Assembly (NCBI GenBank): GCA_904420125.1 | Contig: CAJFUK010000055.1 | Coordinates: 1 to 34,938, forward strand | DNA length: 34,938 nucleotides | Source: Candidatus Falkowella caecavicola | GTDB lineage: Bacteria; Bacillota; Clostridia; Oscillospirales; Ruminococcaceae | Direction of reading: 5' to 3' | In this document: piece by piece, positions 24,701-30,805 of the stretch | Numbering within the stretch: the first letter of the stretch is position 1 | Layout of the letters: each line of letters begins with the position of its first letter | The notes under the pieces: model-generated | Seen by the model: only the letters and a program-made list of their open reading frames with translations | What the model was told of the DNA's origin: nothing | Database searches by the model: none | Made by a program: the position numbers and the translations under genes

Positions 24701-26204
24701 CCTGACAGCTCTTTCGCAAAATCGTATCCAAATTAAAACGCCGGATGCTGCGCTGGACGCTATGTTTAACACCTGGCTGCCCTGGCAGACTCTTGGCGCG
24801 CGCTTATACGGCAGGACTGGGTTTTTTCAATGCGGCGGTGCATATGGGTTCCGTGATCAGCTGCAGGACACCTGTGCATCCTTGCTGTTACGACCTGAAA
24901 CGGCCAAAAGGCAGATCTTCCGGGCCTGTGCGGCACAATTTGAGGAAGGAGATGTTTTACACTGGTGGCATGCTTTGCCACATGCAGCCGGCGGAAAAAA
25001 AGGCGTGCGTACCCGTTACTCGGATGACCTTCTCTGGCTGCCCTATACAGTGTGCGAATACCTTGACAAAACCGGAGATTGGAGCATACTGGATACGAAG
25101 ATTCGCTATCTGTCGGCACCCGAACTTCTGCCGGAAGAACATGACCGGTACCTGGAAGCGCAATATACCCAGAATAAAGAAAGCGTATACCAGCATTGTA
25201 TCCGTGCGCTAGAGCGCGGATACCGCCTGGGCGAACACGGACTTCCGTTGATGGGAAGCGGCGACTGGAATGATGGGTACAACCGGGTAGGAGAAAAGGG
25301 AAAAGGGGAAAGCGTTTGGCTGGCACAATTCCTTGCCCTGGTCTCGGGTCGCTTTGCGGATATTTCGGAGCGCGTGGGTGACGCAGAAACAGCGCAAAAA
25401 TTACGGCAGCGGCGGGAAGAACTCCTGGCAGCCGTAGATCGGACGGCATGGGATGGAAACTGGTATTTACGAGCATTTTTTGACAATGGAGAGAAAATGG
25501 GATCCGCTGATCATGCTGAGTGCCAAATTGATTCCCTGCCGCAAAGTTTCAGCGTGCTGGCCGATATGCCGGACAAAAGCCGTATAACGTCGGCTTTAAC
25601 GGCGGCTTATGAGCGGCTGTTTGATCCAGAGCATCAAATCATTCGCCTGTTTACGCCGGCTTTTCAAGACTCCCCACAAGAGCCTGGATATGTCAAATCC
25701 TATCCAGCAGGCGTGCGGGAAAATGGCGGACAGTATACCCATGCTGCTGTTTGGCTTGCCATGGCTTTCTTAAAAACAGGTGATTATGAGCGAGGTTATA
25801 TGCTGATACGGGCGCTAAATCCAGCGCTGCGCTATGCAGAAGAGGAGCTGGGGCAGGCTTATCAGCTGGAGCCTTATTATATGGCAGGGGATATTTATAC
25901 CAACCCTAAAGCCTATGGCCGGGGTGGATGGAGTATTTATACCGGTGCTGCCGGATGGTACTATCGGGCTATTTTGGAATATTTGCTCGGCGTGCGGATT
26001 CAGGATGGAACCATTTCCATACATCCGGCCGTTCCAAAAGAATGGGAAGATTTTTCGGTAGATCTTCTGTATCAGAAAACACAAATACAGATCACAGCGC
26101 ACCGCGCACAAACCGGAGAAAAGTCCGGGATGTATGAACAGGGGATTCGCTGTGATTCGATTGCTCTGGATCAGAAAGAACATGCCGTGATCGTTATTTT
26201 CTAA
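18753..26204 (+). CDS. Cyclic beta-1,2-glucan synthase-like protein (GT84-GH189-GH94 type)
   Basis: A 2,484-residue giant, started at ATG 18753 because AGGTGG lies 7 bases upstream; the frame is open back to 18498 but that part looks like leader. Its order matches NdvB/ChvB-type enzymes that build and cyclise beta-1,2-glucan from UDP-glucose. Membrane spans lie at about 271-316, 667-709 and 792-828. Between the first two is a glycosyltransferase region with the DxD-like ALDYDTQ (about 471), HDILEGSFLRTRF (about 587) and RLHRWIRGDFQ (about 619). A glycoamylase-like middle domain follows (about 845-1225) with SWTGTMFEYFMPELL, GISESGFYAFDSALNYQYK and SYMAHHVGMSMVAV. Two glucan-phosphorylase-type beta modules come next, then a GH94 domain (about 1990-2480) with GSGDWNDGYNRVG, whose Asp is the usual catalytic acid. 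Rhizobial homologues are near 2,800 residues. Confidence 0.85.
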   Translation: MQTQQIQEKLALRISQRMAEFPAAEYRKTTLFGEKLDKQLKQIRQKYKQVTFHGVHTAAEEWLYDNYYMIEREAKTVLQNLPNLRLPADVEGLPQVYILCQEAIMDETFTFTTSSVLELLELLESNRYIRSMELDALQDLMKAAAVSGIESALYDGFAEEKSSGLIGRCILLLNEIGNLDMEAIMRAKNPLERILKEDPSGIYSRMNEATRQVYRHRICRIAVKSGIDEMTLAEQYVAQGKQGTDEKSRHVGTYIYADYQRLIQSHTNRKWYIPLQWLVPAVLSCVLSGLAGNPLWAFILYFPLWEIIKPLIEYISVYGAESEYAPRLEFHGEVPAEGRTLVVISTLLPSAKGVPELCKKLEKLYHTNGRGEIAFLVLADLKQAKMPVLPEDAAQIRTCANGIRALNQKYGDRFMLLVRKRQYSRTGRVYTGADRKRGAILELVRMIRGQQTAYAEFIGDMAFLQGVKYLLALDYDTQALMDTACSLVSIALHPLNQPQIDPERKIVTAGYGIIAPKMVTDLSVSLSTPFAKVMCGTGGVSAYDTACLDIYQDLYGESIFTGKGLIDVDVFAALMNNRFPEETILSHDILEGSFLRTRFVSDLEFVDGFPLHATPFFKRLHRWIRGDFQNLPYLFPRIPSGGQTGGKEKNPLNAVSRFKLFDNLRRSFNPLFSFLLLVLAFFLPPKTSILAALIGGWSVVSPYLFGLLRTVVNSGIFAFSRKYYSNVMPQAFLLLSQALYQMILLPKFALNALDAALRAVYRRFISHKNMLEWTTAAQAESAVNHLGSILRFYWFPEVAGIFFLSSSYGYMRLFGLFFILALPLVLYSGKRYRKQAEDITLMQKDELLSMTAAMWNFYRDYAGASDRFLPPDNMQEAPVYRVAHRTSPTNIGLFLLSALTARDFDLIDSTELFTRIQDTIASVESLEKWKGNLYNWYDTKTLAVLHPAYISTVDSGNFVCCLVALKQGLKEYRGEEPRLSGLIERIERLIEETDLTPLYDKNKRLFCLGYDAETGKLSRSHYDMLMSEARMTSYFAIAKRMVPKKHWSALGRMPAKCNAFTGAISWTGTMFEYFMPELLLHCIEGSMGYESLRFCLYCQKQQAASMGVPFGISESGFYAFDSALNYQYKAHGVQKNALKRGMNRELVVAPYATFLTLPYNFQSGYRNLMRLKEIGAVGKYGYYEAVDYTASRIGSSPFALVKSYMAHHVGMSMVAVNNALHHGIMQKRFLSDPDMNSAKELLQEKILEGTDLFEDYYRKETPVHNSRESSEEQLFEKMNPQQPRVKLLFNGEITSVLTDTGSSFSVYQGKDMTRRPQDLLRRPNGVFGMIWVYGRIIPFTAAPDYASDVQHTVSFGANSISYQAEAGEIQAGEQVLLHPTLPCEQRQFVVRNNSTHRKEVEYLFYLEPSLSNTEDDAAHPAFSKLFVHIRYDAVLNILVAGRRQRRDEKTIWMAVGFLEDIPFVYETNREKVLECPDGIASLSHAFQKPCTGGEGLPDPCIAIRIRTGIPPRSQQRYTLILSAGNTEEQAMENILKMRAGDPLEAKKAAHSLLPHDSIEGRLSFLLLPHILFPKAGPLQRASASQNQMDIRGLWPFGISGDLPIVLLEITEEKDLERAADYLRCQNKLRLAGIQYDLVFLYAEGGEYGSPLQNHIRRIAVEENTENRIGHKGGLYLLDKLQCTESVLTLLRAAACYIAPLNLQPTAQAKAMTPYKPMEIHRTEAIQQQYTADYQTKAGMFADGKFVVHAQPRLPWSHVLANPVFGTLVSDRSLGYTWAVNSREMKLTPWYNDTMTDNRGEMLLLKTDQGCYDLLNGAQAVFTPERAEYHAKAAGIECHIHIWIPAKGTVKYLEVELMNPGETVRSIELAYYLEPVLDVNRSSAQQISGKAEEDILFLKNPFCQTMPAYAGLHAQGGEVRFCGERGLFLSGKWPEKPPAPMQDICAAAVVKKELPPKRKEKIRFELAFAENETAVRKLLKQTPALTALSQNRIQIKTPDAALDAMFNTWLPWQTLGARLYGRTGFFQCGGAYGFRDQLQDTCASLLLRPETAKRQIFRACAAQFEEGDVLHWWHALPHAAGGKKGVRTRYSDDLLWLPYTVCEYLDKTGDWSILDTKIRYLSAPELLPEEHDRYLEAQYTQNKESVYQHCIRALERGYRLGEHGLPLMGSGDWNDGYNRVGEKGKGESVWLAQFLALVSGRFADISERVGDAETAQKLRQRREELLAAVDRTAWDGNWYLRAFFDNGEKMGSADHAECQIDSLPQSFSVLADMPDKSRITSALTAAYERLFDPEHQIIRLFTPAFQDSPQEPGYVKSYPAGVRENGGQYTHAAVWLAMAFLKTGDYERGYMLIRALNPALRYAEEELGQAYQLEPYYMAGDIYTNPKAYGRGGWSIYTGAAGWYYRAILEYLLGVRIQDGTISIHPAVPKEWEDFSVDLLYQKTQIQITAHRAQTGEKSGMYEQGIRCDSIALDQKEHAVIVIF

Positions 26205-26206
26205 AC

Positions 26207-26254
26207 AGCAAGCGATGCCAGTTGAACATCAGACTGGCATCGCTTGCTTTCTAT
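26207..26254 (+). terminator. Terminator after the glucan synthase gene
   Basis: A perfect 16-bp stem (AGCAAGCGATGCCAGT, 26207-26222, with 26233-26248), a 10-base loop, then TTTCTATATT. It begins 2 bases after the stop. Confidence 0.9.
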
Positions 26255-26392
26255 ATTCCGAACGGTTCTTCAATCATTTTTGCCATTGATAGTACATATA
26301 GAGACTGACGAATAAAAATTTACAAAAGTTTGTAAAAAAGAAACTGAAAGTTAACAATCAGATTACAGAATGGCGGATTCAGGGGGTTTTGG

Positions 26393-26421
26393 TTGACAAA
26401 AGGGCGGAATCTTGCTATGAT
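26393..26421 (+). promoter_or_regulatory. Promoter of the pseudokinase-sortase operon
   Basis: TTGACA (26393-26398) and TATGAT (26416-26421) are 17 bases apart, and TGC before the -10 makes it an extended type. The predicted start near 26428 leaves about 155 bases of very AT-rich leader. The rest of the 26255-26583 gap shows no gene. Confidence 0.8.
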
Positions 26422-26583
26422 ATCATTAGTTTAATATGCAATCATTTTATTTATAGATTAAATTTTGCACATATCGTGTATTTTCAAATGATATATGATG
26501 AAAATAAAGAAAAATAAATTCCAGCAGTCTTGGCACCGTGTAAAAGTCTGTGAGTTTATAAGAGAGCGAAGTGATCAGTTCTT

Positions 26584-28341
26584 ATGATGGGAGAAATAAA
26601 ACGCTGTATCAGCTGTATGGCAGAAATCGGAGATGCTTCTGTTTGTCCCAAATGCGGATGTAAAGAAGGAACTTGGAATCCGGAAGGTTATTTGCAGCCT
26701 GAAACGGTTTTAAATAATCGTTATGTACTGGGACGGCTTCTACATGCCAATGGAGAAGGCGCTACTTATATAGCATTTGATAAGGCGATTGAGGCTGCCG
26801 TTGAAATCCGGGAGTATTTTCCGACAGCGTTGGTATTACGGGAAGAAAGCGGGCCGTTTGTTCGGGTTCTCCCAGGCAAAGAACCGCAATATAAGGCTTA
26901 TATGTCGGATTTTTCTGAGCTTTCCCGTCAGCTTTTCAAGATGCGTACTTTAGGCCATATTGTACAGGCTTATGAGATCTTTGAGCAGAATAATACGGTG
27001 TATACGGTCTACGAACATATTGACGGCATTACCCTCCAGGATTTTTTATATGAAAACGCCGGAGAGCTATCCTGGAAGGATAGTGCCAGTCAGTTCCTGG
27101 CGCTGATTCGCACCATGGAAAACGTACATCGGCTGGATTTAATTCATCGTGGTTTGAGCCCGGAAACCATTCTGGTCAGCCGAAAAGGGGAATTGAAAAT
27201 CTCTGGATTTTGTATCAGCACTGTCCGGGCTGATAACACGCCTTTAGACGCCGAATTATTTAGCGGCTATGCTGCGCCGGAACAGTATACCAACAACTGG
27301 CACGGTACATGGACTGACGTATATGCATTGGCAGCAGTATTTTATAGAGCTTTAACGGGCACGATGCCGCCGGAGGCAAGAAGCCGGGCCGTAAATGATA
27401 ATTTGGTGATGCCGCATCAATTAAACCAGGAGATTCCGCAGAATGTTTCTCTGGCGTTAATGGGGGCTATGCGTTTATCGCCCCAAAATAGAACACAGAC
27501 GATGTCAGATTTTTTGACGGAGATCGGCCGGGCGCCAGTGACGGCTGAGACAGCAGCACCGTCGCCTCAAAAACGTTTTCCGCGATGGGGATACATTTTT
27601 GTAGCCATGGCAATTACTTTGATTTTACTGCTGGGCATATCCTTTTTTCTGTTTCCTTTGGGAACGGAGGAATCTTCCGAACCGGAAAGCAGTATAGAAC
27701 AGTCTGCAGATATAGAGAGCAGTCAGCTGGAGGAATCCGGGGAAGAAAGCCAGACGGAAACTTCAGACACGGAATCCAGTTTAGATATGTCGGAAAATCT
27801 CGGTGCGCGATATGCGATGCCCCAGCTGGTGGGCCGTTCTTTCCAGGGCGTTTCGACCAATCCCAGTTATAAAGATTGGATGATCTTTGAACCCGAATAT
27901 GTCTATGATGAAGAATATGAGCAGGGACAGATTATTGAGCAGGATATTCCTGTAGACACGTTGATTACAATGGAAACGCCTGTGAAAGTCAAAGTCAGCA
28001 AGGGTTCCCGTTTTCCGATCATTCCTGATTATACAGGGCTGACAGGGGAAGAATTTACACAAAAACTTACAGAACTCAATATTGTTTATACAGTGATCGA
28101 AAAAGAAGGGCCAATGAGTCAGGATGGTATGGTTGTTTCCGTTTCTCCGGAGGTGGGGATGACAGTCGATATTGCGACAGAACATCTGGTTACGGTGGAG
28201 GTGATTAAAGGTTCGGCGTCTATACCGGAACCAACAGAGGAAGTTTCATCACAGGAAATAGAATCAGCACCTGAAAGCATGCCGGAAGAATCTTCGGTTG
28301 CTTCTGAAGATACGGAGAGTATGGAGTCCGTGGAAGAATAA
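26584..28341 (+). CDS. PASTA-domain Ser/Thr kinase-like protein, predicted pseudokinase
   Basis: 585 residues (ATG 26584 or 26587; no clear ribosome binding site). The order is: a zinc ribbon (Cys8, Cys11, Cys21, Cys24); a protein-kinase fold (about 46-315); a membrane span (about 335-358); an acidic Ser/Glu linker (361-405); PASTA 1 (about 411-474) and PASTA 2 (about 476-542); a second Ser/Glu tail. PASTA domains bind muropeptides or wall polymers outside the cell. The kinase core is not catalytic by residues: the beta3 Lys is Arg76 (EIREYFP), HRD is HRG (Asp to Gly190), the catalytic-loop Asn is Thr195, and DFG reads GFC (Asp to Gly208). The glycine loop is LHANGEGATY, with two glycines replaced. 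APE (231-233) and DVYALA (245-250) are kept, so the fold should be intact. It probably acts as a wall sensor or scaffold rather than as an enzyme. A sortase gene follows 58 bases later. Confidence 0.9.
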   Translation: MMGEIKRCISCMAEIGDASVCPKCGCKEGTWNPEGYLQPETVLNNRYVLGRLLHANGEGATYIAFDKAIEAAVEIREYFPTALVLREESGPFVRVLPGKEPQYKAYMSDFSELSRQLFKMRTLGHIVQAYEIFEQNNTVYTVYEHIDGITLQDFLYENAGELSWKDSASQFLALIRTMENVHRLDLIHRGLSPETILVSRKGELKISGFCISTVRADNTPLDAELFSGYAAPEQYTNNWHGTWTDVYALAAVFYRALTGTMPPEARSRAVNDNLVMPHQLNQEIPQNVSLALMGAMRLSPQNRTQTMSDFLTEIGRAPVTAETAAPSPQKRFPRWGYIFVAMAITLILLLGISFFLFPLGTEESSEPESSIEQSADIESSQLEESGEESQTETSDTESSLDMSENLGARYAMPQLVGRSFQGVSTNPSYKDWMIFEPEYVYDEEYEQGQIIEQDIPVDTLITMETPVKVKVSKGSRFPIIPDYTGLTGEEFTQKLTELNIVYTVIEKEGPMSQDGMVVSVSPEVGMTVDIATEHLVTVEVIKGSASIPEPTEEVSSQEIESAPESMPEESSVASEDTESMESVEE

Positions 28342-28399
28342 GATGGTCAGATGGGAAACGAGCGTTTCTCAAGGATGTTTTGCGCAGAAGGGGTTATGT

Positions 28400-29422
28400 A
28401 TGTCGAATTATAAGGAAATCGATGAAAGCATATCAGTTGGCCGCAAAGAGCGGCTTTCCAAACGTTTTGTAGCAGCAGTGACTGCTGCGGTACTGCTGGT
28501 AACTGTACTGACTTTGCCGGGCTGTAATCAGAATCAGGAAGAGTTGCCGGAATCGTCAGAAGATAGTTCAGAGGATCCTTTAAGCAGTATTGAAATGAGC
28601 GATTTAGCGAGCTTTTTCGAAAGTTCGGAAGAGTCCGCCGAACCTTCCGAAGAGTCCTCTGAACCGGAAGAATCGATTCCGCCGGTTGAATCCAATCTGA
28701 ATATTGATTTTGATTACTGGACTTCCCTGAATCCAGAGGTGAAAGGCTGGATAAAAATCCCCGGTACGGTGATCGATTATCCGATTGTACAGTCTGCGAT
28801 TACGGATCAACATAAGTATTTATACAAAGACATTTATGGAAATTATTCCAGCAGCGGCACCCTGTTTTTTGATGCATTTGGAGATATCAGCAAGAGCCGG
28901 TCCATGATCATTTATGGCCACAGCCAGCGGGATGGTTCGATGTTCCGCCGCGTATTGGATTATACATATCTGGACTATTATAAAAACCATCCGATTATTG
29001 AGATGGATACAATTTATGAGCCGGGAACCTGGAAAGTGTTTGCAGTATTCTGGGCGAATACGCTGGAAGAACATGGAGAGATTTTTGAATATCATTTAGG
29101 GACAAACTTTGATGAGAGCAACGTGGCGGAGTATGAACAGTTTCTCAACGATATTCTGATCCGTTCTCAGATTGTGACGCCTGTAGATGTGCGGGCAGAT
29201 GATAAGATTATCCTGCTTTCTACCTGTGCTTATGAAATGGACGAATTACGGACCGTTTTGGTGGCGCGAAAAGTTCGCCCTGGAGAGAGCACGGAGGTAG
29301 ATGTGGACAGCGCATATAAGAATCCGAATGCCAAAATGCCGGATATTTGGTATACGATGTATGGAGGTGCGCCGCCGGAATTCCCGAGTTGGGTTCAAGC
29401 CATGCAGGATACGGAAGAATAA
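28400..29422 (+). CDS. Class B sortase with lipobox-like N-terminus
   Basis: 340 residues from ATG 28400, with AGAAGGGG at 28386-28393. Sortases join or anchor proteins to the wall through a Cys transpeptidase. The catalytic set is complete: His174 in IIYGHSQRDGSMF, Cys276 in LLSTCAYE and Arg284 in ELRTVLVARKV; the YPIVQS and FFDAF segments are of class B. The N-terminus is unusual: a 22-residue charged stretch, then the hydrophobic run FVAAVTAAVLLVTVLTLPGC, which ends in Cys42 as a lipobox would, although Pro at -2 is atypical. Next comes a Ser/Glu/Pro-rich linker (about 48-98) of the same composition as the linker in the upstream pseudokinase. Both proteins would place their domains at a similar distance from the membrane. 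Substrates are not obvious; the large surface protein at 30806 is a candidate if it ends in a sorting signal outside the window. Confidence 0.9.
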   Translation: MSNYKEIDESISVGRKERLSKRFVAAVTAAVLLVTVLTLPGCNQNQEELPESSEDSSEDPLSSIEMSDLASFFESSEESAEPSEESSEPEESIPPVESNLNIDFDYWTSLNPEVKGWIKIPGTVIDYPIVQSAITDQHKYLYKDIYGNYSSSGTLFFDAFGDISKSRSMIIYGHSQRDGSMFRRVLDYTYLDYYKNHPIIEMDTIYEPGTWKVFAVFWANTLEEHGEIFEYHLGTNFDESNVAEYEQFLNDILIRSQIVTPVDVRADDKIILLSTCAYEMDELRTVLVARKVRPGESTEVDVDSAYKNPNAKMPDIWYTMYGGAPPEFPSWVQAMQDTEE

Positions 29423-29503
29423 GTATTTGGTGCCTGTGCTTCAGACGGAGACATGATTGGCGGCAACATGATACTGGGTGGTTAAAATATTATAATGACA
29501 ATC

Positions 29504-29546
29504 AAAAAACCGGAGGATGGTCTATAGACTGTCCTCCGGTTTTTAT
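29504..29546 (+). terminator. Terminator of the pseudokinase-sortase operon
   Basis: ACCGGAGGA (29509-29517) pairs with TCCTCCGGT (29532-29540), flanked by AAAAA and TTTT. The loop holds an inner palindrome GTCTATAGAC (29520-29529). It lies about 85 bases after the sortase stop. Confidence 0.85.
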
Positions 29547-29608
29547 TGTGAAAATAAGAAATCCATGTCCGGTAAGCCATGCACAGCTGTCACTGGATCA
29601 GAGCAGCC

Positions 29609-29773
29609 TCATAATCTCAAACTGCTTGGGGCCCATTTACAAATTGCCAGTTTATTGCTTTTAATGTCCGGAATTTTCCCTGAGACTTTATAACACAGGT
29701 CGATCAAAGCAATAGGATTAGATGTTTTGCGCCTTTTGATACAGCCCAGATCGTGAACCCAGGGCACGTCCAT
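29609..29773 (-). CDS. Small orphan frame (54 aa), doubtful
   Basis: In the gene-free stretch between the sortase terminator and the recombinase, the minus strand has an ATG at 29773 and an open frame to TGA at 29611-29609. The peptide has a protein-like composition (a Lys/Arg patch IKRRKTSNP, then IALIDLCYKVSGKIPDIK and LAICKWAP), and the frame stays open upstream of the ATG to a stop near 29830. No ribosome binding site or promoter was found. It could be the eroded end of a mobile-element gene. I do not recognise a family. Confidence 0.25.
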   Translation of the reverse strand: MDVPWVHDLGCIKRRKTSNPIALIDLCYKVSGKIPDIKSNKLAICKWAPSSLRL

Positions 29774-29876
29774 GCGCTGATGGTGGAAAGGCTGCTTTTT
29801 CCTTGAGCTGTTAAAATGATCTGATCAGGCAAATACTAATCTGGCACAGAAAATAGAGGAAGGAAGGATCATAAAA

Positions 29877-30473
29877 ATGGGATCAGTCACTTACGGATAT
29901 ATACGCGTGTCCACGAAAGAACAGTGCGAGGACAGGCAGATCATCGCTTTACAGGAATTCCCTGTTCCTGCAAATCATATTTTTATGGATAAGCTGAGTG
30001 GGAAAGATTTTAACCGGCCGCAGTATCAAAAATTGATGCGGAAACTAAAACCCGGTGATATTCTGGTTATCAAATCCATCGATCGCTTAGGACGAAATTA
30101 TGAAGAAATCCAAAATCAGTGGAGGATAATTACCAAAGAAAAACATGTAGATATTGTCGTCCTCGACATGCCTTTATTAGACACACGAAGATCCGGGAAG
30201 GATTTGACCGGTACGTTTGTAGCAGATCTGGTTTTACAGATTCTTTCCTATGTTGCACAGACCGAGAGGGAAAATATTAAACAGAGACAAAAAGAAGGTA
30301 TTGCCGCTGCCAAAAAGCGCGGAGTCCGCTTTGGCAGGCCGAGAAAACCTATCCCAGAGTCGTTCCAACAGGTCAAAAAAGAATGGGAAAACAAACAAAT
30401 TGCTTCGCGTTCCGCCGCCGCATATCTTGGGGTTTCACAGGACACCTTTTTACGATGGGCGCGCGAACAATAA
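29877..30473 (+). CDS. Serine recombinase (resolvase/invertase family)
   Basis: 198 residues from ATG 29877, with GGAAGGA at 29862-29868. The resolvase catalytic domain is complete: GYIRVSTKEQ with nucleophile Ser12, SGKDFNRPQYQKLM, and KSIDRLGRNYEEI with Arg70 and Arg73. A long E-helix (about 110-145) leads to KKRGVRFGRPRKPIP and a small C-terminal HTH (about 160-198, ASRSAAAYLGVSQDTFLRWARE). The length and layout match small resolvases and DNA invertases, not the large integrases. It stands alone, just upstream of a large surface-protein gene, a place where invertases sometimes control phase variation; no clear pair of inverted crossover sites was found by eye. Confidence 0.92.
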   Translation: MGSVTYGYIRVSTKEQCEDRQIIALQEFPVPANHIFMDKLSGKDFNRPQYQKLMRKLKPGDILVIKSIDRLGRNYEEIQNQWRIITKEKHVDIVVLDMPLLDTRRSGKDLTGTFVADLVLQILSYVAQTERENIKQRQKEGIAAAKKRGVRFGRPRKPIPESFQQVKKEWENKQIASRSAAAYLGVSQDTFLRWAREQ

Positions 30474-30485
30474 ATAAAATAATCA

Positions 30486-30515
30486 GAAAAAGGTTAGACT
30501 TTTTCCTTTTATTTT
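30486..30515 (+). terminator. Terminator after the recombinase
   Basis: GAAAAAG (30486-30492) pairs with CTTTTTC (30499-30505) over GTTAGA and is followed by CTTTTATTTT. A similar AAAAGG-TAGA-GTTTTCC block comes about 15 bases further on. Confidence 0.6.
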
Positions 30516-30610
30516 AAATGAAAAGGTAGAGTTTTCCATTCTTTTTATAAAGGAAAATACAGGAAATAACGTTTAGCTTCTTTTTACATATTTCGGGCAA
30601 ATTCATCAGG

Positions 30611-30632
30611 TTTTTATCCGATTTTTGTCCGA
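30611..30632 (+). repeat. Tandem 11-bp repeat
   Basis: TTTTTATCCGA and TTTTTGTCCGA follow one another directly (10 of 11 identical) in the AT-rich 330-base gap between recombinase and surface protein. They might be binding sites for the recombinase or a regulator. The rest of that gap (30516-30805) shows no gene. Confidence 0.4.
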
Positions 30633-30805
30633 AAAATATATTTGAAAGAATTATAACACATCAGAACGAAAAAGTCTAAATTATCGGGCAGCTTCAAGAA
30701 AGGAGGAACCACGATTTAAGGGATCAGCGCTATTCAAAAAGACAACAGTAAAGTGGTTGACAATGGTAAATGATTTGAAAAAGCGATGAGAAAGGAAGTT
30801 CATGT

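Noticed and set aside
24766..25476. Long minus-strand open frame of about 236 codons inside the glucan synthase gene.
   Set aside because: It is antisense to the conserved GH94 domain, has low-complexity Arg/Pro/Ser composition and no start signals.
30757..30785. Promoter for the surface protein based on TTGACA at 30757-30762.
   Set aside because: No -10-like hexamer lies 16-18 bases downstream and the start site would fall almost at the ribosome binding site.
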